Shown here: positions 24,179 through 34,242 of the stretch, piece by piece
Layout of the letters: the number at the start of each line of letters is the position of its first letter
How positions within the stretch are numbered: the first letter of the stretch is position 1
Assembly (NCBI RefSeq): GCF_900115095.1
Contig: NZ_FOVH01000002.1
Span: forward strand, 1-64,000
DNA length: 64,000 bases
Reading direction: 5' to 3'
Source: Actinomadura madurae
Lineage (GTDB): Bacteria; Actinomycetota; Actinomycetes; Streptosporangiales; Streptosporangiaceae
Made by a program: the position numbers and the translations under genes
The notes under the pieces: generated by a model
The model's input: only the letters and a program-made list of their open reading frames with translations
Told to the model about the DNA's origin: nothing
The model's database searches: none

Positions 24179-25344
24179 CGGCTCCGCTGGAGCTGCTCGC
24201 CGGGCGCGGCGGCGACCTCCTCGTCCGCATCGCGGGGGTGGCCTGTTCCGGCCGCGACCTGCCGGGGATGGCCGAGCGGCTGGCCGAGCTCGTCGTCCGG
24301 TCCGCGGGGGCGCTGACGTTCTGCGACGTGTACGTGCTGGACGACGACGAGCGCGTCCTCGAATGGCCGGGCCCGCCCGTCCCGCTGGGGGAGGGGGACG
24401 TCGGCCGGGCCGCCGCGCACGGCCGGGTCCGTGCCCATCCGGACGGGCGCGGCGCCGCGATCCCCGTGCACGACGAGGGCGCGGTGATCGCGGTCGTGGA
24501 CGTCCGGTCCGCGGGCCCGTGCCCGCCCGACGACCTCGCGCTCGCCACCGCGCTCGCGGGGCTGTTCGCGCCGGTGCTGTCCTCGTGCCGGCGGCTGCGC
24601 ACCGCGCGTGAGCGCGAGCACGCCGCCGAGCGGTTCGCCGAACGGGCCGTCGAGGCGCAGGAGGCCGAGTGGTCGCGGCTGAGCCGGGAGATCCACGACG
24701 GCGTCGCGCAGCGGCTCGCCAGCCTCGGCTTCCACCTGTCGGCGGCCGAGCGCGCGATCCCCGAGCACCATCCCGAGGGGCTCGCGCAGATCATGATGGC
24801 GCGCCGGCTCTGCGAGCTGGCCGCGGCCGAGACCCGCGCGGCGATCGGGGGCCTGCGCCCGCCCGTCCTGGACGATCTCGGCCTGTCGGCCGCGCTCGCC
24901 ACGCTCGCCCGGGAGGCCGGGGACGGTCCGGGCGCCCCGTCCGGTCCGCTCGACGTGACGGTGACCGTCGAGGGCGAGCTGGAGGACGAGCTGCCCGACC
25001 ACGTCCAGACCGCCCTGTACCGGATCGCGCAGGAGGCGGTGGGCAACAGCCTGCGGCACGCGGACGCGACCTGCGTCGACCTGCTGCTGGAGCACTCCCG
25101 CGACCGGGTCCGGCTGAAGGTCACCGACGACGGGGCCGGCTTCTCCATCCGGGACGTGCTCGCGCAGGGCGGCCGGGGCCGCCGCCCCGACTCCTACGGG
25201 CTGCGCGGCATGCGGGAGCGCGCCGAGCTGCTCGGCGGGCGGTTCACGGTGACGAGCCGTCCGGGCGTCGGCACGACCGTGGAGGCCGTCGTTCCGATCC
25301 CCGGCCGCCGCCGGGTCACGCCGGGTCCAGCACCCGGAAGGTGA
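24175..25344 (+). CDS. Soluble sensor histidine kinase (GAF, HisKA_3, HATPase)
   Basis: A 389-aa cytosolic kinase without membrane helices. A GAF-like sensor region lies at about 12-145. The dimerisation domain has the phospho-acceptor His174 in SREIHDGVAQRLASLG. The ATPase domain has RIAQEAVGNSLRHA (N box), VTDDGAGF (G1) and YGLRGMRERAELLGG (G2). It partners the preceding response regulator. The signal would be intracellular, for instance redox state or a gas bound via the GAF domain; that is inference. Its 3' end overlaps the convergent reductase gene by 29 bp. Confidence 0.88.
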   Translation: MTAPLELLAGRGGDLLVRIAGVACSGRDLPGMAERLAELVVRSAGALTFCDVYVLDDDERVLEWPGPPVPLGEGDVGRAAAHGRVRAHPDGRGAAIPVHDEGAVIAVVDVRSAGPCPPDDLALATALAGLFAPVLSSCRRLRTAREREHAAERFAERAVEAQEAEWSRLSREIHDGVAQRLASLGFHLSAAERAIPEHHPEGLAQIMMARRLCELAAAETRAAIGGLRPPVLDDLGLSAALATLAREAGDGPGAPSGPLDVTVTVEGELEDELPDHVQTALYRIAQEAVGNSLRHADATCVDLLLEHSRDRVRLKVTDDGAGFSIRDVLAQGGRGRRPDSYGLRGMRERAELLGGRFTVTSRPGVGTTVEAVVPIPGRRRVTPGPAPGR

Positions 25345-26494
25345 TCCCGGCCTTCACCAGCCGGTCGATCAGCGCGTCGCCCATCGCGGCCGCGGTGGTG
25401 ACCTGGCCGGACGTCGCGGGCAGGTCGTCGTGGGCGAGGCACAGCGCCGACTCGGCGAGCATCTTCGCCGTCTCGCCGTAGCCCGGATCGCCGCCCGCGA
25501 CCTCGGTGACGACGCGCTCGCCGCCGCCCTCGCCGACGAACGTCACGCGGAACCAGTTGCGCGCGCGTTGCTCCTCGGACGGCCCGTCCCCCGGCGCGCG
25601 GAGCCGCAGCAGCAGGTTGCGGGTGGGCGGGAGCGAGGCGAGCGCGAGGAGGGCGCCGGAGCCCGCCGCCATCCCGGCGGCCGTGGCGAGGCGCCGGACG
25701 GCGGCGTAGTGGCCGTAGGAGAAGTCGGGCCCGTACCGGTCGAGCGAGGCCGCCGACCGGACGACGATCTGCGGGTCGATGGTCGGGAGCGGCAGCGTCC
25801 AGCCGCCGCCGATGCGGGCCTTCGGCGACGGGCGCCGCGAGATGCGCACCCTGCGGCCCGCGGGCGGCTCCTCCACCTTGCGGCGCTCGCGCTCGGCGCG
25901 CACCATGCCCGCGGCGTCCCCGAAGATGCCGACGGCCGAGTGCAGGGTGCCGCCGGACGCGTCCCCGCGCGCACGCAGGAACCCCTCCACATGCAGCGGG
26001 ACGCCCTCCGGGAGCCGCTTGACCGTGAAGTAGGCGCCGAGGTCGTGCGGGATCGAGTCGAACCCGCAGGCGTGCACGATCCGGGCGCCGCTGCGCACGG
26101 CCTCCCGGTGGTACTTGACGTACATCCGGTCGACGAACGTCGGCTCGCCGGTGAGGTCGACGTAGTCCGTGCCCGCGCGCGCACACGCCGCCACCAGCGG
26201 CTCCCCGTACCGGACGTAGGGGCCGACCGTCGTGATGACGACGCGCGCCGACTTCGCGACGTCCTCGATGGAGGCGGCGTCGGTGGTGTCGGCGTGCAGC
26301 AGCGGAAGGTCGGCGCACGCGGCGTCCAGCTTCGCCAGCCGGTCGCGGACGGCGATCAGCTTCGCCCGGTTGCGGCCGGCGAGCGCCCAGCGCGTGCCCG
26401 GACCGGCGTGCGCGGCCAGGTACTCGGCGGTGAGGGCGCCGGTGAAGCCGGTGGCGCCGAACAGGACGATGTCGTACGGGCGGGCGGCGGTCAT
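25316..26494 (-). CDS. Saccharopine dehydrogenase-like NAD(P)-binding oxidoreductase
   Basis: A 392-aa protein of the trans-acting enoyl reductase / saccharopine dehydrogenase NADP-binding family. The Rossmann start VLFGATGFTGALTAEYLA and the family blocks ARVVITTVGPYVRYGEPLVAAC, DYVDLTGE and GFDSIPHDLGA are present. Mycobacterial relatives act in lipid synthesis, but many members are uncharacterised. ATG 26494 follows an AAAGGGG box; the longer frame upstream is not family-like. Confidence 0.82.
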   Translation of the reverse strand: MTAARPYDIVLFGATGFTGALTAEYLAAHAGPGTRWALAGRNRAKLIAVRDRLAKLDAACADLPLLHADTTDAASIEDVAKSARVVITTVGPYVRYGEPLVAACARAGTDYVDLTGEPTFVDRMYVKYHREAVRSGARIVHACGFDSIPHDLGAYFTVKRLPEGVPLHVEGFLRARGDASGGTLHSAVGIFGDAAGMVRAERERRKVEEPPAGRRVRISRRPSPKARIGGGWTLPLPTIDPQIVVRSAASLDRYGPDFSYGHYAAVRRLATAAGMAAGSGALLALASLPPTRNLLLRLRAPGDGPSEEQRARNWFRVTFVGEGGGERVVTEVAGGDPGYGETAKMLAESALCLAHDDLPATSGQVTTAAAMGDALIDRLVKAGITFRVLDPA

Positions 26495-26618
26495 GTGGGC
26501 CCCTTTCACGGTTCCGAATCCGATTCTGTCGTTTTCGTGCCCCGGCGTGTACGCGGGCACGGCGATGTGAGGGACCGCACTCCTCTAGGGTTGCTCCGGT
26601 GATGCGGATGGTGGCGTG

Positions 26619-26795
26619 GTGACCGGGCTCGCCGTGGCGATGGACGTCGTCGCCGCGGGGTTCTTCGCGTGGTTCCTGGTGCTGGTGACCCGCAAGAGGG
26701 GCGTGCCCGCCGGCGAGGGCGGCCGGTCCGTCGCGATGGTCCTCATCGCGGTCAGCCTGGGGCTGCTGTCGGTGTCGCTGTGGAGCCTGCCCTAG
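26619..26795 (+). CDS. Small two-helix membrane protein (58 aa)
   Basis: A GTG-started frame with two hydrophobic segments, DVVAAGFFAWFLVLV and VAMVLIAVSLGLLSVSLW, separated by a basic-to-acidic loop RKRGVPAGEGGR. The composition is convincingly membrane-like, although no strong ribosome-binding site is seen. Its end overlaps the 3' end of convergent cbbR by 44 bp. Function unknown. Confidence 0.5.
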   Translation: MTGLAVAMDVVAAGFFAWFLVLVTRKRGVPAGEGGRSVAMVLIAVSLGLLSVSLWSLP

Positions 26796-27657
26796 CGGCG
26801 GTCCAGCCCGGCGCGTCCAGCAGGTGCCGGACGAACAGCAGCGTCGTCGGGGTCGGCGCGGCCCCGGCGACCGCGTGCCACGGCCGGTCGAGCGGCATGC
26901 CCGGCGCGCCGACCACCACGAGCCGTCCCGCCTCCAGTTCGGCGCCGACCGCGTCCCGGGACACCAGGGCCACCCCCAGCCCCGCCGCGGCGCCCGCGAC
27001 CACCGCGCCGTTCGAGCCGAGCACGAGCCGCGGCGGCGCGGTCTCCCGCTCGGCCAGGTAGGCGTCCGCGCTGGCCCGCGTCCCCGAGCCGGGCTCGCGC
27101 ATCACCCACGGCGTGCGCGCGAGGTCGAAACCGGCCGCGACCGCGGGCGCACCGACCACGACCAGCTCGTTCGGGCGCCTTGCCAGCACGGTCGCCGCGG
27201 CCTCCGCGGGGGCCCGGCCGGCGAGCACGAGGTCGGCCTCGTGCGCGGCGAGGCTGCTCCACACCTGGCGGCGCGGCCCCACCTCCAGCGTCAGCTCGAC
27301 CTCGGGCCACCGCTCGCGGAACGACGCGAGCAGGTCGGGAAGGAGCTGGTCGGCGGCCGTCGTGACCGCCGCCAGCCGCAGCGTCCCGCGGCCGGGATCG
27401 GCCGCGCCGCGCGCCGCGGCCCGCCCCTCCTCCAGCAGCCCGAGCACCTGCCGCGCGTACCCGGCGTAGGCGGTGCCCGCCTCGGTCAGGCCGATCCCGC
27501 GCCCCTGCTTGCGGACGAGCGCGACGCCGAGATCGCGGGTCAGCGCCGCCACCGCCGCCGACACCGCGGACTCGGTCACGTACAGCCGCCGCGCCGCCGC
27601 CCGCACCGACCCGGTGTCGGCGAGGGCCACGAACGTCCGCAGCCGTGCTTCAGTCAC
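26752..27657 (-). CDS. cbbR: LysR-type regulator, probable CbbR
   Basis: A 301-aa LysR-family regulator. The N-terminal HTH contains LRTFVALADTGSVRAAARRL and VTESAVSAAVAALTRDLG. The effector-binding domain (about 85-290) has ELVVVGAP and GAAAGLGVALVSRDAV. It is divergent from cbbL, the standard position of CbbR, which activates Calvin-cycle operons in response to metabolites such as RuBP or NADPH. GTG 27657 is preferred because AGGAGG lies 8 nt before it; ATG 27678 is the alternative and would sit inside the operator repeats. Confidence 0.82.
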   Translation of the reverse strand: MTEARLRTFVALADTGSVRAAARRLYVTESAVSAAVAALTRDLGVALVRKQGRGIGLTEAGTAYAGYARQVLGLLEEGRAAARGAADPGRGTLRLAAVTTAADQLLPDLLASFRERWPEVELTLEVGPRRQVWSSLAAHEADLVLAGRAPAEAAATVLARRPNELVVVGAPAVAAGFDLARTPWVMREPGSGTRASADAYLAERETAPPRLVLGSNGAVVAGAAAGLGVALVSRDAVGAELEAGRLVVVGAPGMPLDRPWHAVAGAAPTPTTLLFVRHLLDAPGWTAARAGSTATPTAAPG

Positions 27658-27674
27658 GCGTCCGGCCTCCTCAT

Positions 27675-27727
27675 TCAAGTGAATGCTTGATGGTCACCGT
27701 AGAACACTTGATGGACATCGCAAGTGT
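27675..27727. promoter_or_regulatory. Candidate CbbR operator array between cbbR and cbbL
   Basis: Two dyads of one half-site: TCAAG-N6-CTTGA at 27675-27690 and ACACTTG-N10-CAAGTGT at 27704-27727. CTTGATGG also occurs as a direct repeat at 27686 and 27707, 21 bp apart. LysR regulators bind such activation and recognition sites in the shared promoter region. Confidence 0.6.
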
Positions 27728-27776
27728 CGGGCGGCGAAGCTCGACCCGTCACGGTTCCACGAATGCTCCAGGCTGA

Positions 27777-29221
<1,445 letters not shown>

Positions 29222-29222
<1 letters not shown>

Positions 29223-29650
29223 TGCGGATCACCCAAGGCACCTTCTCCTACCTGCCCGACCTCACCGACGAGGACATCGCCGCGCAGATCGCCTACGCGC
29301 TCGGCCAGGGCTGGCCCTGCTCGGTCGAGTTCACCGACGACCCGCACCCGCGCAACCCCTACTGGGAGATGTGGGGGCTCCCGATGTTCGACCTCGCCGA
29401 CCCGGCCGGCGTCCTCTACGAGATCAACGAGTGCCGCAAGGCCTACCCGCACCACTACATCCGGCTGAACGCCTACGACGCCCGCTACGGACGGCAGACG
29501 ACGGCGCTGCAGTTCATCGTCCAGCGCCCGGCCGAGGAGCCCGGCTTCCGGCTCGACCGGACGGAGACGTCCGACCGGCGCGTCCGGTACACGCTGCACC
29601 CGTACGCGCTCGACCGTCCCGAAGGCGACCGCTACGGGGCGGGACGTTGA
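29222..29650 (+). CDS. cbbS: RuBisCO small subunit
   Basis: The 142-aa small subunit. Family features are [46 protein letters not shown] core (residues about 30-57) and NAYDARYG. The C-terminal extension [21 protein letters not shown] forms the hairpin that is diagnostic of red-type holoenzymes. Start and stop overlap both neighbours (TGATG with cbbL, TTGA with cbbX), so the three genes are translationally coupled. Confidence 0.95.
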
Positions 29651-30594
29651 CCGAGCGGCCCGGCTTCGGGATTCGCCGGAACGGCTCCCCGGTGGATCCC
29701 ACCCCGTCCACCGGGGAGCCGCTTCCGCCCGGCGCCCGCGTCGACCTCGCCCGGGAACGCGCCGACTCGCAGGCCGGATCCGTCCTGGACGCCCTCGACG
29801 CCGACCTCGTCGGGCTCGCCCCGGTCAAGACCCGCATCCGCGAGATCGCCGCGCTGCTGCTCGTCGACCGCGTCCGGGCCCGGTTCGGCATCGACTCGGG
29901 ACGCCCCAGCCTGCACATGTGCTTCACCGGCAGCTCCGGGACGGGCAAGACCACCGTCGCCGTCCGGCTCGCCGAGCTGCTGCACCGCCTCGGCTACGTC
30001 CGCCGCGGCCACCTCGTCTCCGTCACCCGCGACGACCTCGTCGGCCAGTACGTCGGACACACCGCCCCCAAGACCAAGGAGGTCCTGAAACGGGCCATGG
30101 GCGGCGTGCTGTTCATCGACGAGGCCTACTACCTCTACCGGGCCGAGAACGAGCGCGACTACGGGCAGGAGGCCATCGAGATCCTCCTCCAGGTCATGGA
30201 GAACCAGCGGGACGACCTCGTCGTCGTCCTCGCCGGCTACAAGGACCGCATGGACTCCTTCTTCGCGTCCAACCCCGGCATGAGCTCCCGCATCGCCCAC
30301 CACATCGACTTCCCCGACTACGAACCAGAGGAGCTGGAGGCCATCGGCCGGCTGATGATGGCCCGCGAGGGCTACGCCCTCGCGCCCGAGGCCGAACCGA
30401 TTTTCCGCGACTACCTCGCCCGCCGCCGCGACCAGCCCCGCTTCGCCAACGCCCGCTCCGTCCGCAATGCCATAGAACGCGCCCGCCTGCGGCACGCCAG
30501 CCGCCTCCTCACCGCCGGTGAGGTGGGCCGCGAAGACCTCACCACCCTCCACCCAGACGACTTCCTCCCCAGCCGCGTCTTCCAAGGGCCATGA
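29647..30594 (+). CDS. cbbX: CbbX, red-type RuBisCO activase (AAA+)
   Basis: A 315-aa AAA+ ATPase that removes inhibitory sugar phosphates from red-type RuBisCO by pulling on the large-subunit C-terminus. The Walker A motif GSSGTGKTT lies near residues 94-102, the pore loop in [11 protein letters not shown], and Walker B in [11 protein letters not shown]. The sensor and arginine-finger region includes [21 protein letters not shown] 29647 overlaps the cbbS stop. Its presence confirms the red-type call for cbbL. Confidence 0.94.
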   Translation: MTERPGFGIRRNGSPVDPTPSTGEPLPPGARVDLARERADSQAGSVLDALDADLVGLAPVKTRIREIAALLLVDRVRARFGIDSGRPSLHMCFTGSSGTGKTTVAVRLAELLHRLGYVRRGHLVSVTRDDLVGQYVGHTAPKTKEVLKRAMGGVLFIDEAYYLYRAENERDYGQEAIEILLQVMENQRDDLVVVLAGYKDRMDSFFASNPGMSSRIAHHIDFPDYEPEELEAIGRLMMAREGYALAPEAEPIFRDYLARRRDQPRFANARSVRNAIERARLRHASRLLTAGEVGREDLTTLHPDDFLPSRVFQGP

Positions 30595-30711
30595 GCTCGG
30601 ATGGAGCCGGGGCCGCCCGGCGTGGAGAGTGACGGGCGTCACGACCGAACCGGGGATGAGCCTCCGGATGTCCTAGTGTTGTGCGCAGGACATGTAGAGG
30701 TGGGGGAGAAG

Positions 30712-31620
30712 TTGCTTAACCCTGAGGATCTGTACGAGCTTGACGGCGACCTGCCGGAGATGACGGGTCCGGTGCTGCTGCACAGCCTCGACGGTTTCGT
30801 GGACGCCGGGTCCACCGGCCAGCTCGTGCGGGAGCACCTCCTGGAAGCGCTGGAGCACCGCGTCATCGCCCGCTTCGACGTCGACTCGCTGATCGACTAC
30901 CGCGCCCGCCGGCCGCCGATGACCTTCGACCGCGACCACTGGGCCTCCTACGAGGCGCCCGAGCTCGTCGTGCGGCTGCTCCACGACGACGTCGGCAGCC
31001 CGTTCCTGATGCTGTCCGGGCCCGAACCCGACCGGCTGTGGGAGGGTTTCACCGCGTCCGTCCTGCACCTGGTGAAACGGCTCGGCGTCGGGCTGGTCGT
31101 CGGCTTCCACGGCATTCCGATGGGCGTCCCGCACACCCGTCCCGTCGGCACCACCGCGCACGCCACCCGCCCCGAGCTGATCACCCGCAACTCCTGGTTC
31201 GACAAGGTCCAGGTCCCCGGCAGCGCCGCCGGGCTGCTGGAGCTGCGGCTCGGCGAGGCCGGCCACGACGCCGTCGGGTTCGCCGTCCACGTCCCGCACT
31301 ACCTGGCCCAGTCCGCCTACCCGGCCGCCGCCGTCTCCGCCCTCGACGCGATCGTCTCCGTCACCGGGCTCGTGCTGCCCGTCGAGCGGCTCCGGGAGGC
31401 GGCCGCCGCCACCGACGCCGACATCGCCGAGCAGGTGGACGGCAACGACGAGGTCGAGAAGGTCGTCCGGGCCCTGGAGCAGCAGTACGACGCGTTCGCC
31501 GGCGCCGCCGAGCGCGACAACCTGCTCGCCGAGTCGCAGGACATGCCCACCGCCGAGGAGCTCGGCGCCCAGTTCGAGCGCTTCCTCGCCGAGCAGGACG
31601 GTCCGGACGCGGCCGGGTAG
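30712..31620 (+). CDS. PAC2 family protein
   Basis: A 302-aa proteasome-assembly-chaperone-2-like protein common in actinobacteria. It shows LNPEDLYEL, VLLHSLDGFVDAGSTGQL, DYRARRPPMTF, VGFHGIPMGVPHTRPVG and the C-terminal FERFLAEQ. Function in bacteria is unsettled; links to proteasome handling or ATP-grasp-type partners are suggested for relatives. TTG 30712 gives the family-typical start and has GAGGTGGGGGAG just upstream; the 37 codons before it in the frame are not family-like. Confidence 0.85.
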   Translation: MLNPEDLYELDGDLPEMTGPVLLHSLDGFVDAGSTGQLVREHLLEALEHRVIARFDVDSLIDYRARRPPMTFDRDHWASYEAPELVVRLLHDDVGSPFLMLSGPEPDRLWEGFTASVLHLVKRLGVGLVVGFHGIPMGVPHTRPVGTTAHATRPELITRNSWFDKVQVPGSAAGLLELRLGEAGHDAVGFAVHVPHYLAQSAYPAAAVSALDAIVSVTGLVLPVERLREAAAATDADIAEQVDGNDEVEKVVRALEQQYDAFAGAAERDNLLAESQDMPTAEELGAQFERFLAEQDGPDAAG

Positions 31621-31671
31621 ACATATCCCGTCCGCCGCTGGGTAGGCGACGCCCCGAGAGGGGAGGTCCGC

Positions 31672-32091
31672 ATGGCCCAGAGGGTGAACGAAGTGATGAC
31701 GCCGGTGCCCGTGGCGGTGTCACCGGACACCAGCCTGGTGGAGGTCGGCGACCTGATGCGCCGGCACGGCATCGGCGACGTCCTGGTCGTCCATGAGGGC
31801 CGGCTCCGGGGCCTCGTCACCGACCGCGACATCGTCGTCCGCGCCGTCGCCGCCCAGCGCGACATGGCCGGCACCACCGTCGCCGAGATCTGCTCCACCA
31901 ACATGATCACGATCGCGCCGGGCGAGGACGCCGACGCCGCCGTCCGCCTCATGCGGCGGCACGCCGTCCGCCGCCTCCCGGTCGTCGACGGCGACCGCCC
32001 GATCGGCATGGTCTCCATCGGCGACCTCGCCGTCCAGCGCGACGAGCGCTCGGCCCTCGCCGACATCAGCGCCGAACCGCCCAACACATGA
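31672..32091 (+). CDS. CBS domain pair protein
   Basis: A 139-aa protein consisting of two CBS motifs (about 5-65 and 72-130), such as VNEVMTPVPVAVSPDTSL with GLVTDRDIVVRAVA, and the second copy with LPVVDGDRPIGMVSIGDLA. Stand-alone CBS pairs bind adenine nucleotides and modulate partners. GAGGGGAGG precedes the ATG. Its stop overlaps the next gene by 4 bp, so they form an operon. Confidence 0.88.
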   Translation: MAQRVNEVMTPVPVAVSPDTSLVEVGDLMRRHGIGDVLVVHEGRLRGLVTDRDIVVRAVAAQRDMAGTTVAEICSTNMITIAPGEDADAAVRLMRRHAVRRLPVVDGDRPIGMVSIGDLAVQRDERSALADISAEPPNT

Positions 32092-32723
32092 TCACGCTGA
32101 GGCTGCCGGACGCCGAGCTCGGCGGCGACCTCGCCCTCCCGGACGCCGCCACGGGCGTCGTCCTCTTCGCGCACGGCAGCGGCAGCTCCCGGCACAGCCC
32201 CCGCAACCGCGCCGTGGCCCACGGCCTCAACGCCGCGGGCATCGGCACCCTCCTCATCGACCTCCTCACCGAGCACGAGGACGAGATCGACCGCGTCACC
32301 GCCGCCCTCCGCTTCGACATCGAACTGCTCACCCTCCGCCTCATCGGCGCGATCGACGCGCTCGCGGACGGCCTCGAATCCGCCCCCCACACCGCCGGGC
32401 TCCGCATCGGCCTGTTCGGCGCGAGCACCGGCGCCGCCGCCGCCCTCGCCGCCGCCGCGGCCCGCCCGCAGATCGGCGCGGTCGTCTCCCGCGGCGGCCG
32501 CCCCGACCTGGCCGGCCCGTCCCTCGCCCGCGTCCGGGCCCCCGTCCTGCTGATCGTCGGCGGCCGCGACACCGAGGTCCTGGAACTGAACCGGAAAGCA
32601 TCCAAGAGCCTGGAGGACTCCGAGGTGCACGTGATCTCCGGCGCGGGCCACCTCTTCGAGGAGCAGGGCGCGCTCGAAGAGGTCACCACCCAGGCCGCCG
32701 ACTGGTTCAACCGGCACCTGTGA
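32088..32723 (+). CDS. Dienelactone-hydrolase-like alpha/beta hydrolase
   Basis: A 211-aa small alpha/beta hydrolase. VVLFAHGSGSSRHSPRN is the oxyanion region; the nucleophile elbow GASTG holds the Ser. An Asp (GGRDTEVLEL) and His (GAGHLFEE) complete a triad. Relatives are often fused to phosphoribosyltransferases in streptomycetes; here the hydrolase stands alone. It is coupled to the CBS gene by ATGA and to the next gene by TGATG. Confidence 0.83.
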   Translation: MITLRLPDAELGGDLALPDAATGVVLFAHGSGSSRHSPRNRAVAHGLNAAGIGTLLIDLLTEHEDEIDRVTAALRFDIELLTLRLIGAIDALADGLESAPHTAGLRIGLFGASTGAAAALAAAAARPQIGAVVSRGGRPDLAGPSLARVRAPVLLIVGGRDTEVLELNRKASKSLEDSEVHVISGAGHLFEEQGALEEVTTQAADWFNRHL

Positions 32724-33824
32724 TGCACGACGTCATCGTGGTCGGCGCGGGCCCCGCCGGATCTGCCGCCGCGACCCACCTCGCCCGCTCGGGCCTGGAC
32801 GTCCTCGTCCTGGAGAAGACGTCCTTCCCCCGCGAGAAGATCTGCGGCGACGGCCTGACACCCCACGCCGTCCGGGAACTCCACTCCCTGGGCGTCGACA
32901 TCACCACCCCCGGCTGGTTCCGCAACGACGGCATCCGCCTCATCGGCGCCGGCCGCCGCCTGGAGATCCCCTGGCCCTCCGGCTCCGGCCTCACCCGCAC
33001 CCGCGCCGACCTCGACGAACTCCTGGCCCGCGATGCGATCTCCGCGGGCGCGACCCTGCTGAACACCAAGGCCACCGCCCCCATCTCCACCCACGGCCGG
33101 GTCACCGGCGTCCGCACGGCCTCCGGAACCCACCGCGCCCGCCTGGTGATCGCCGCGGACGGCGCCTCGTCCCGCCTCGGCGTCGCCCTCGGCCTGCGCC
33201 CCCGCCGCGCGCGCCCCATCGGCATCGCGGGCCGCCGCTACTTCCGCAGCCCCCCGCCACGACGACCCCTACCTCGAGATCTGGCTGGACCTGGCCCCCG
33301 CCGGCTACGGCTGGATCTTCGGCATGGGCGACGGCACCGTCAACGCCGGCGTGGCCCTCCTCCGCACGGACCACCCCGACTACCACGGCCTCTGCTCCCG
33401 CTGGCTGGCCTCCCTCCCCGCGTCCTGGAACCTCACCGAAGACCACGCCACCGGGCCCCTCCGCGGCGCGGCCCTCCCGATGGGCTACAGCCGCCGCCCC
33501 CACTACCTACCCGGCCTCCTCCTCGCCGGCGACTCCGGCGGCATGATCAACCCTTCCAGCGGCGAGGGCATCGCCTACGCCCTGGAGGCCGGCCGCATCG
33601 CCGCCGAAGTGATCACCACCGCGTACCGCTCCCCGTTCCCCGAACACGTCCTCCGCCGCTACCCCGACGCCGTCCGCCGCGCCAACGCCACCCCCTTCAC
33701 CCTCGGCCGCGCCTTCACCCGAGCCATCGACGACCCCCGCATCATGCGCCTGGCCACCCGCCACGGCCTCGCCCACCCGCCCCTGATGCGCCGCGCCCTG
33801 AAGACCCTGGGCGCCCTCCCCTGA
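32723..33824 (+). pseudogene. Geranylgeranyl-reductase-family flavoprotein, frameshifted
   Basis: An FAD-dependent oxidoreductase of the geranylgeranyl reductase group, which saturates isoprenoid chains of menaquinone or lipids. The FAD motif VVGAGPAGSAAATHLA, then EKTSFPREKICGDGL and VIAADGASSRLGVALG are in the first frame up to about 33250. The rest is in the next frame: PYLEIWLDLAPAGYGWIFG, then LLLAGDSGGMINPSSGEGIAYALE. One extra C in the run CCCCC near 33251-33255 explains the shift; removing it restores one protein of about 366 aa with no other damage. This is either a recent null mutation or a sequencing error. Confidence 0.85.
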
Positions 33825-33871
33825 CCGTTTCGCGCACCCCCTCCAGAACCAGGTACGCTTTCCCGGCACCC

Positions 33872-33946
33872 GGGCGCGTAGCTCAGGGGAAGAGCACTCG
33901 CCTTACAAGCGAGGAGTCGGCGGTTCGAACCCGTCCGCGCCCACCA
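33872..33946 (+). tRNA. tRNA-Val (anticodon TAC)
   Basis: A complete cloverleaf. The acceptor stem GGGCGCG pairs with CGCGCCC (33936-33942), the D arm is GCTC/GAGC, and the anticodon stem CTCGC/GCGAG holds loop CTTACAA with anticodon TAC. The T arm is GGCGG-TTCGAAC-CCGTC with one G-T pair. The discriminator is A and CCA is encoded at 33944-33946. Confidence 0.96.
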
Positions 33947-33952
33947 AGGTCA

Positions 33953-33984
33953 GGGCCATGATCCGCTGTCGCGGATCATGGCCC
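33953..33984 (+). terminator. Terminator hairpin after tRNA-Val
   Basis: A perfect 13-bp stem (33953-33965 with 33972-33984) with a 6-nt loop starts 7 bp after the tRNA and is followed by TTCCTC. Confidence 0.8.
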
Positions 33985-34204
33985 TTCCTCATCCGAGTGA
34001 CAAAGTGAGTGACTAAGCTAAGAGATCCCGCGGATAGGGGCGCCGTCGCGAGCGCCGCGATACCGCCGCCCGGGCCAGCGGAATTAGTGATCGAGCGATG
34101 ATCGGTCGTGGCGACGGACCCGCGAGGGCGGGTTGCCGTCGGGGCTGAGCAGTGCCCCACGCGCTCGGGAACCTGACAGGGCGCGTATGCCCCCGCCTCC
34201 GATT

Positions 34205-34235
34205 TTGCGTTGGAGCGCACTCCAGCTCCTAGGTT
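34205..34235 (+). promoter_or_regulatory. MerR-type promoter of the aldo/keto reductase gene
   Basis: TTGCGT (34205-34210) and TAGGTT (34230-34235) are separated by a long 19-bp spacer. The spacer contains the dyad TGGAG-CGCA-CTCCA (34211-34224). A 19-bp spacer carrying a dyad is the hallmark of promoters twisted into shape by MerR-family activators. The coding start follows 8 bp after the -10, implying a leaderless mRNA. The 300 bp between the tRNA and this gene otherwise hold only the tRNA terminator. Confidence 0.55.
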
Positions 34236-34242
34236 CCGAAGC

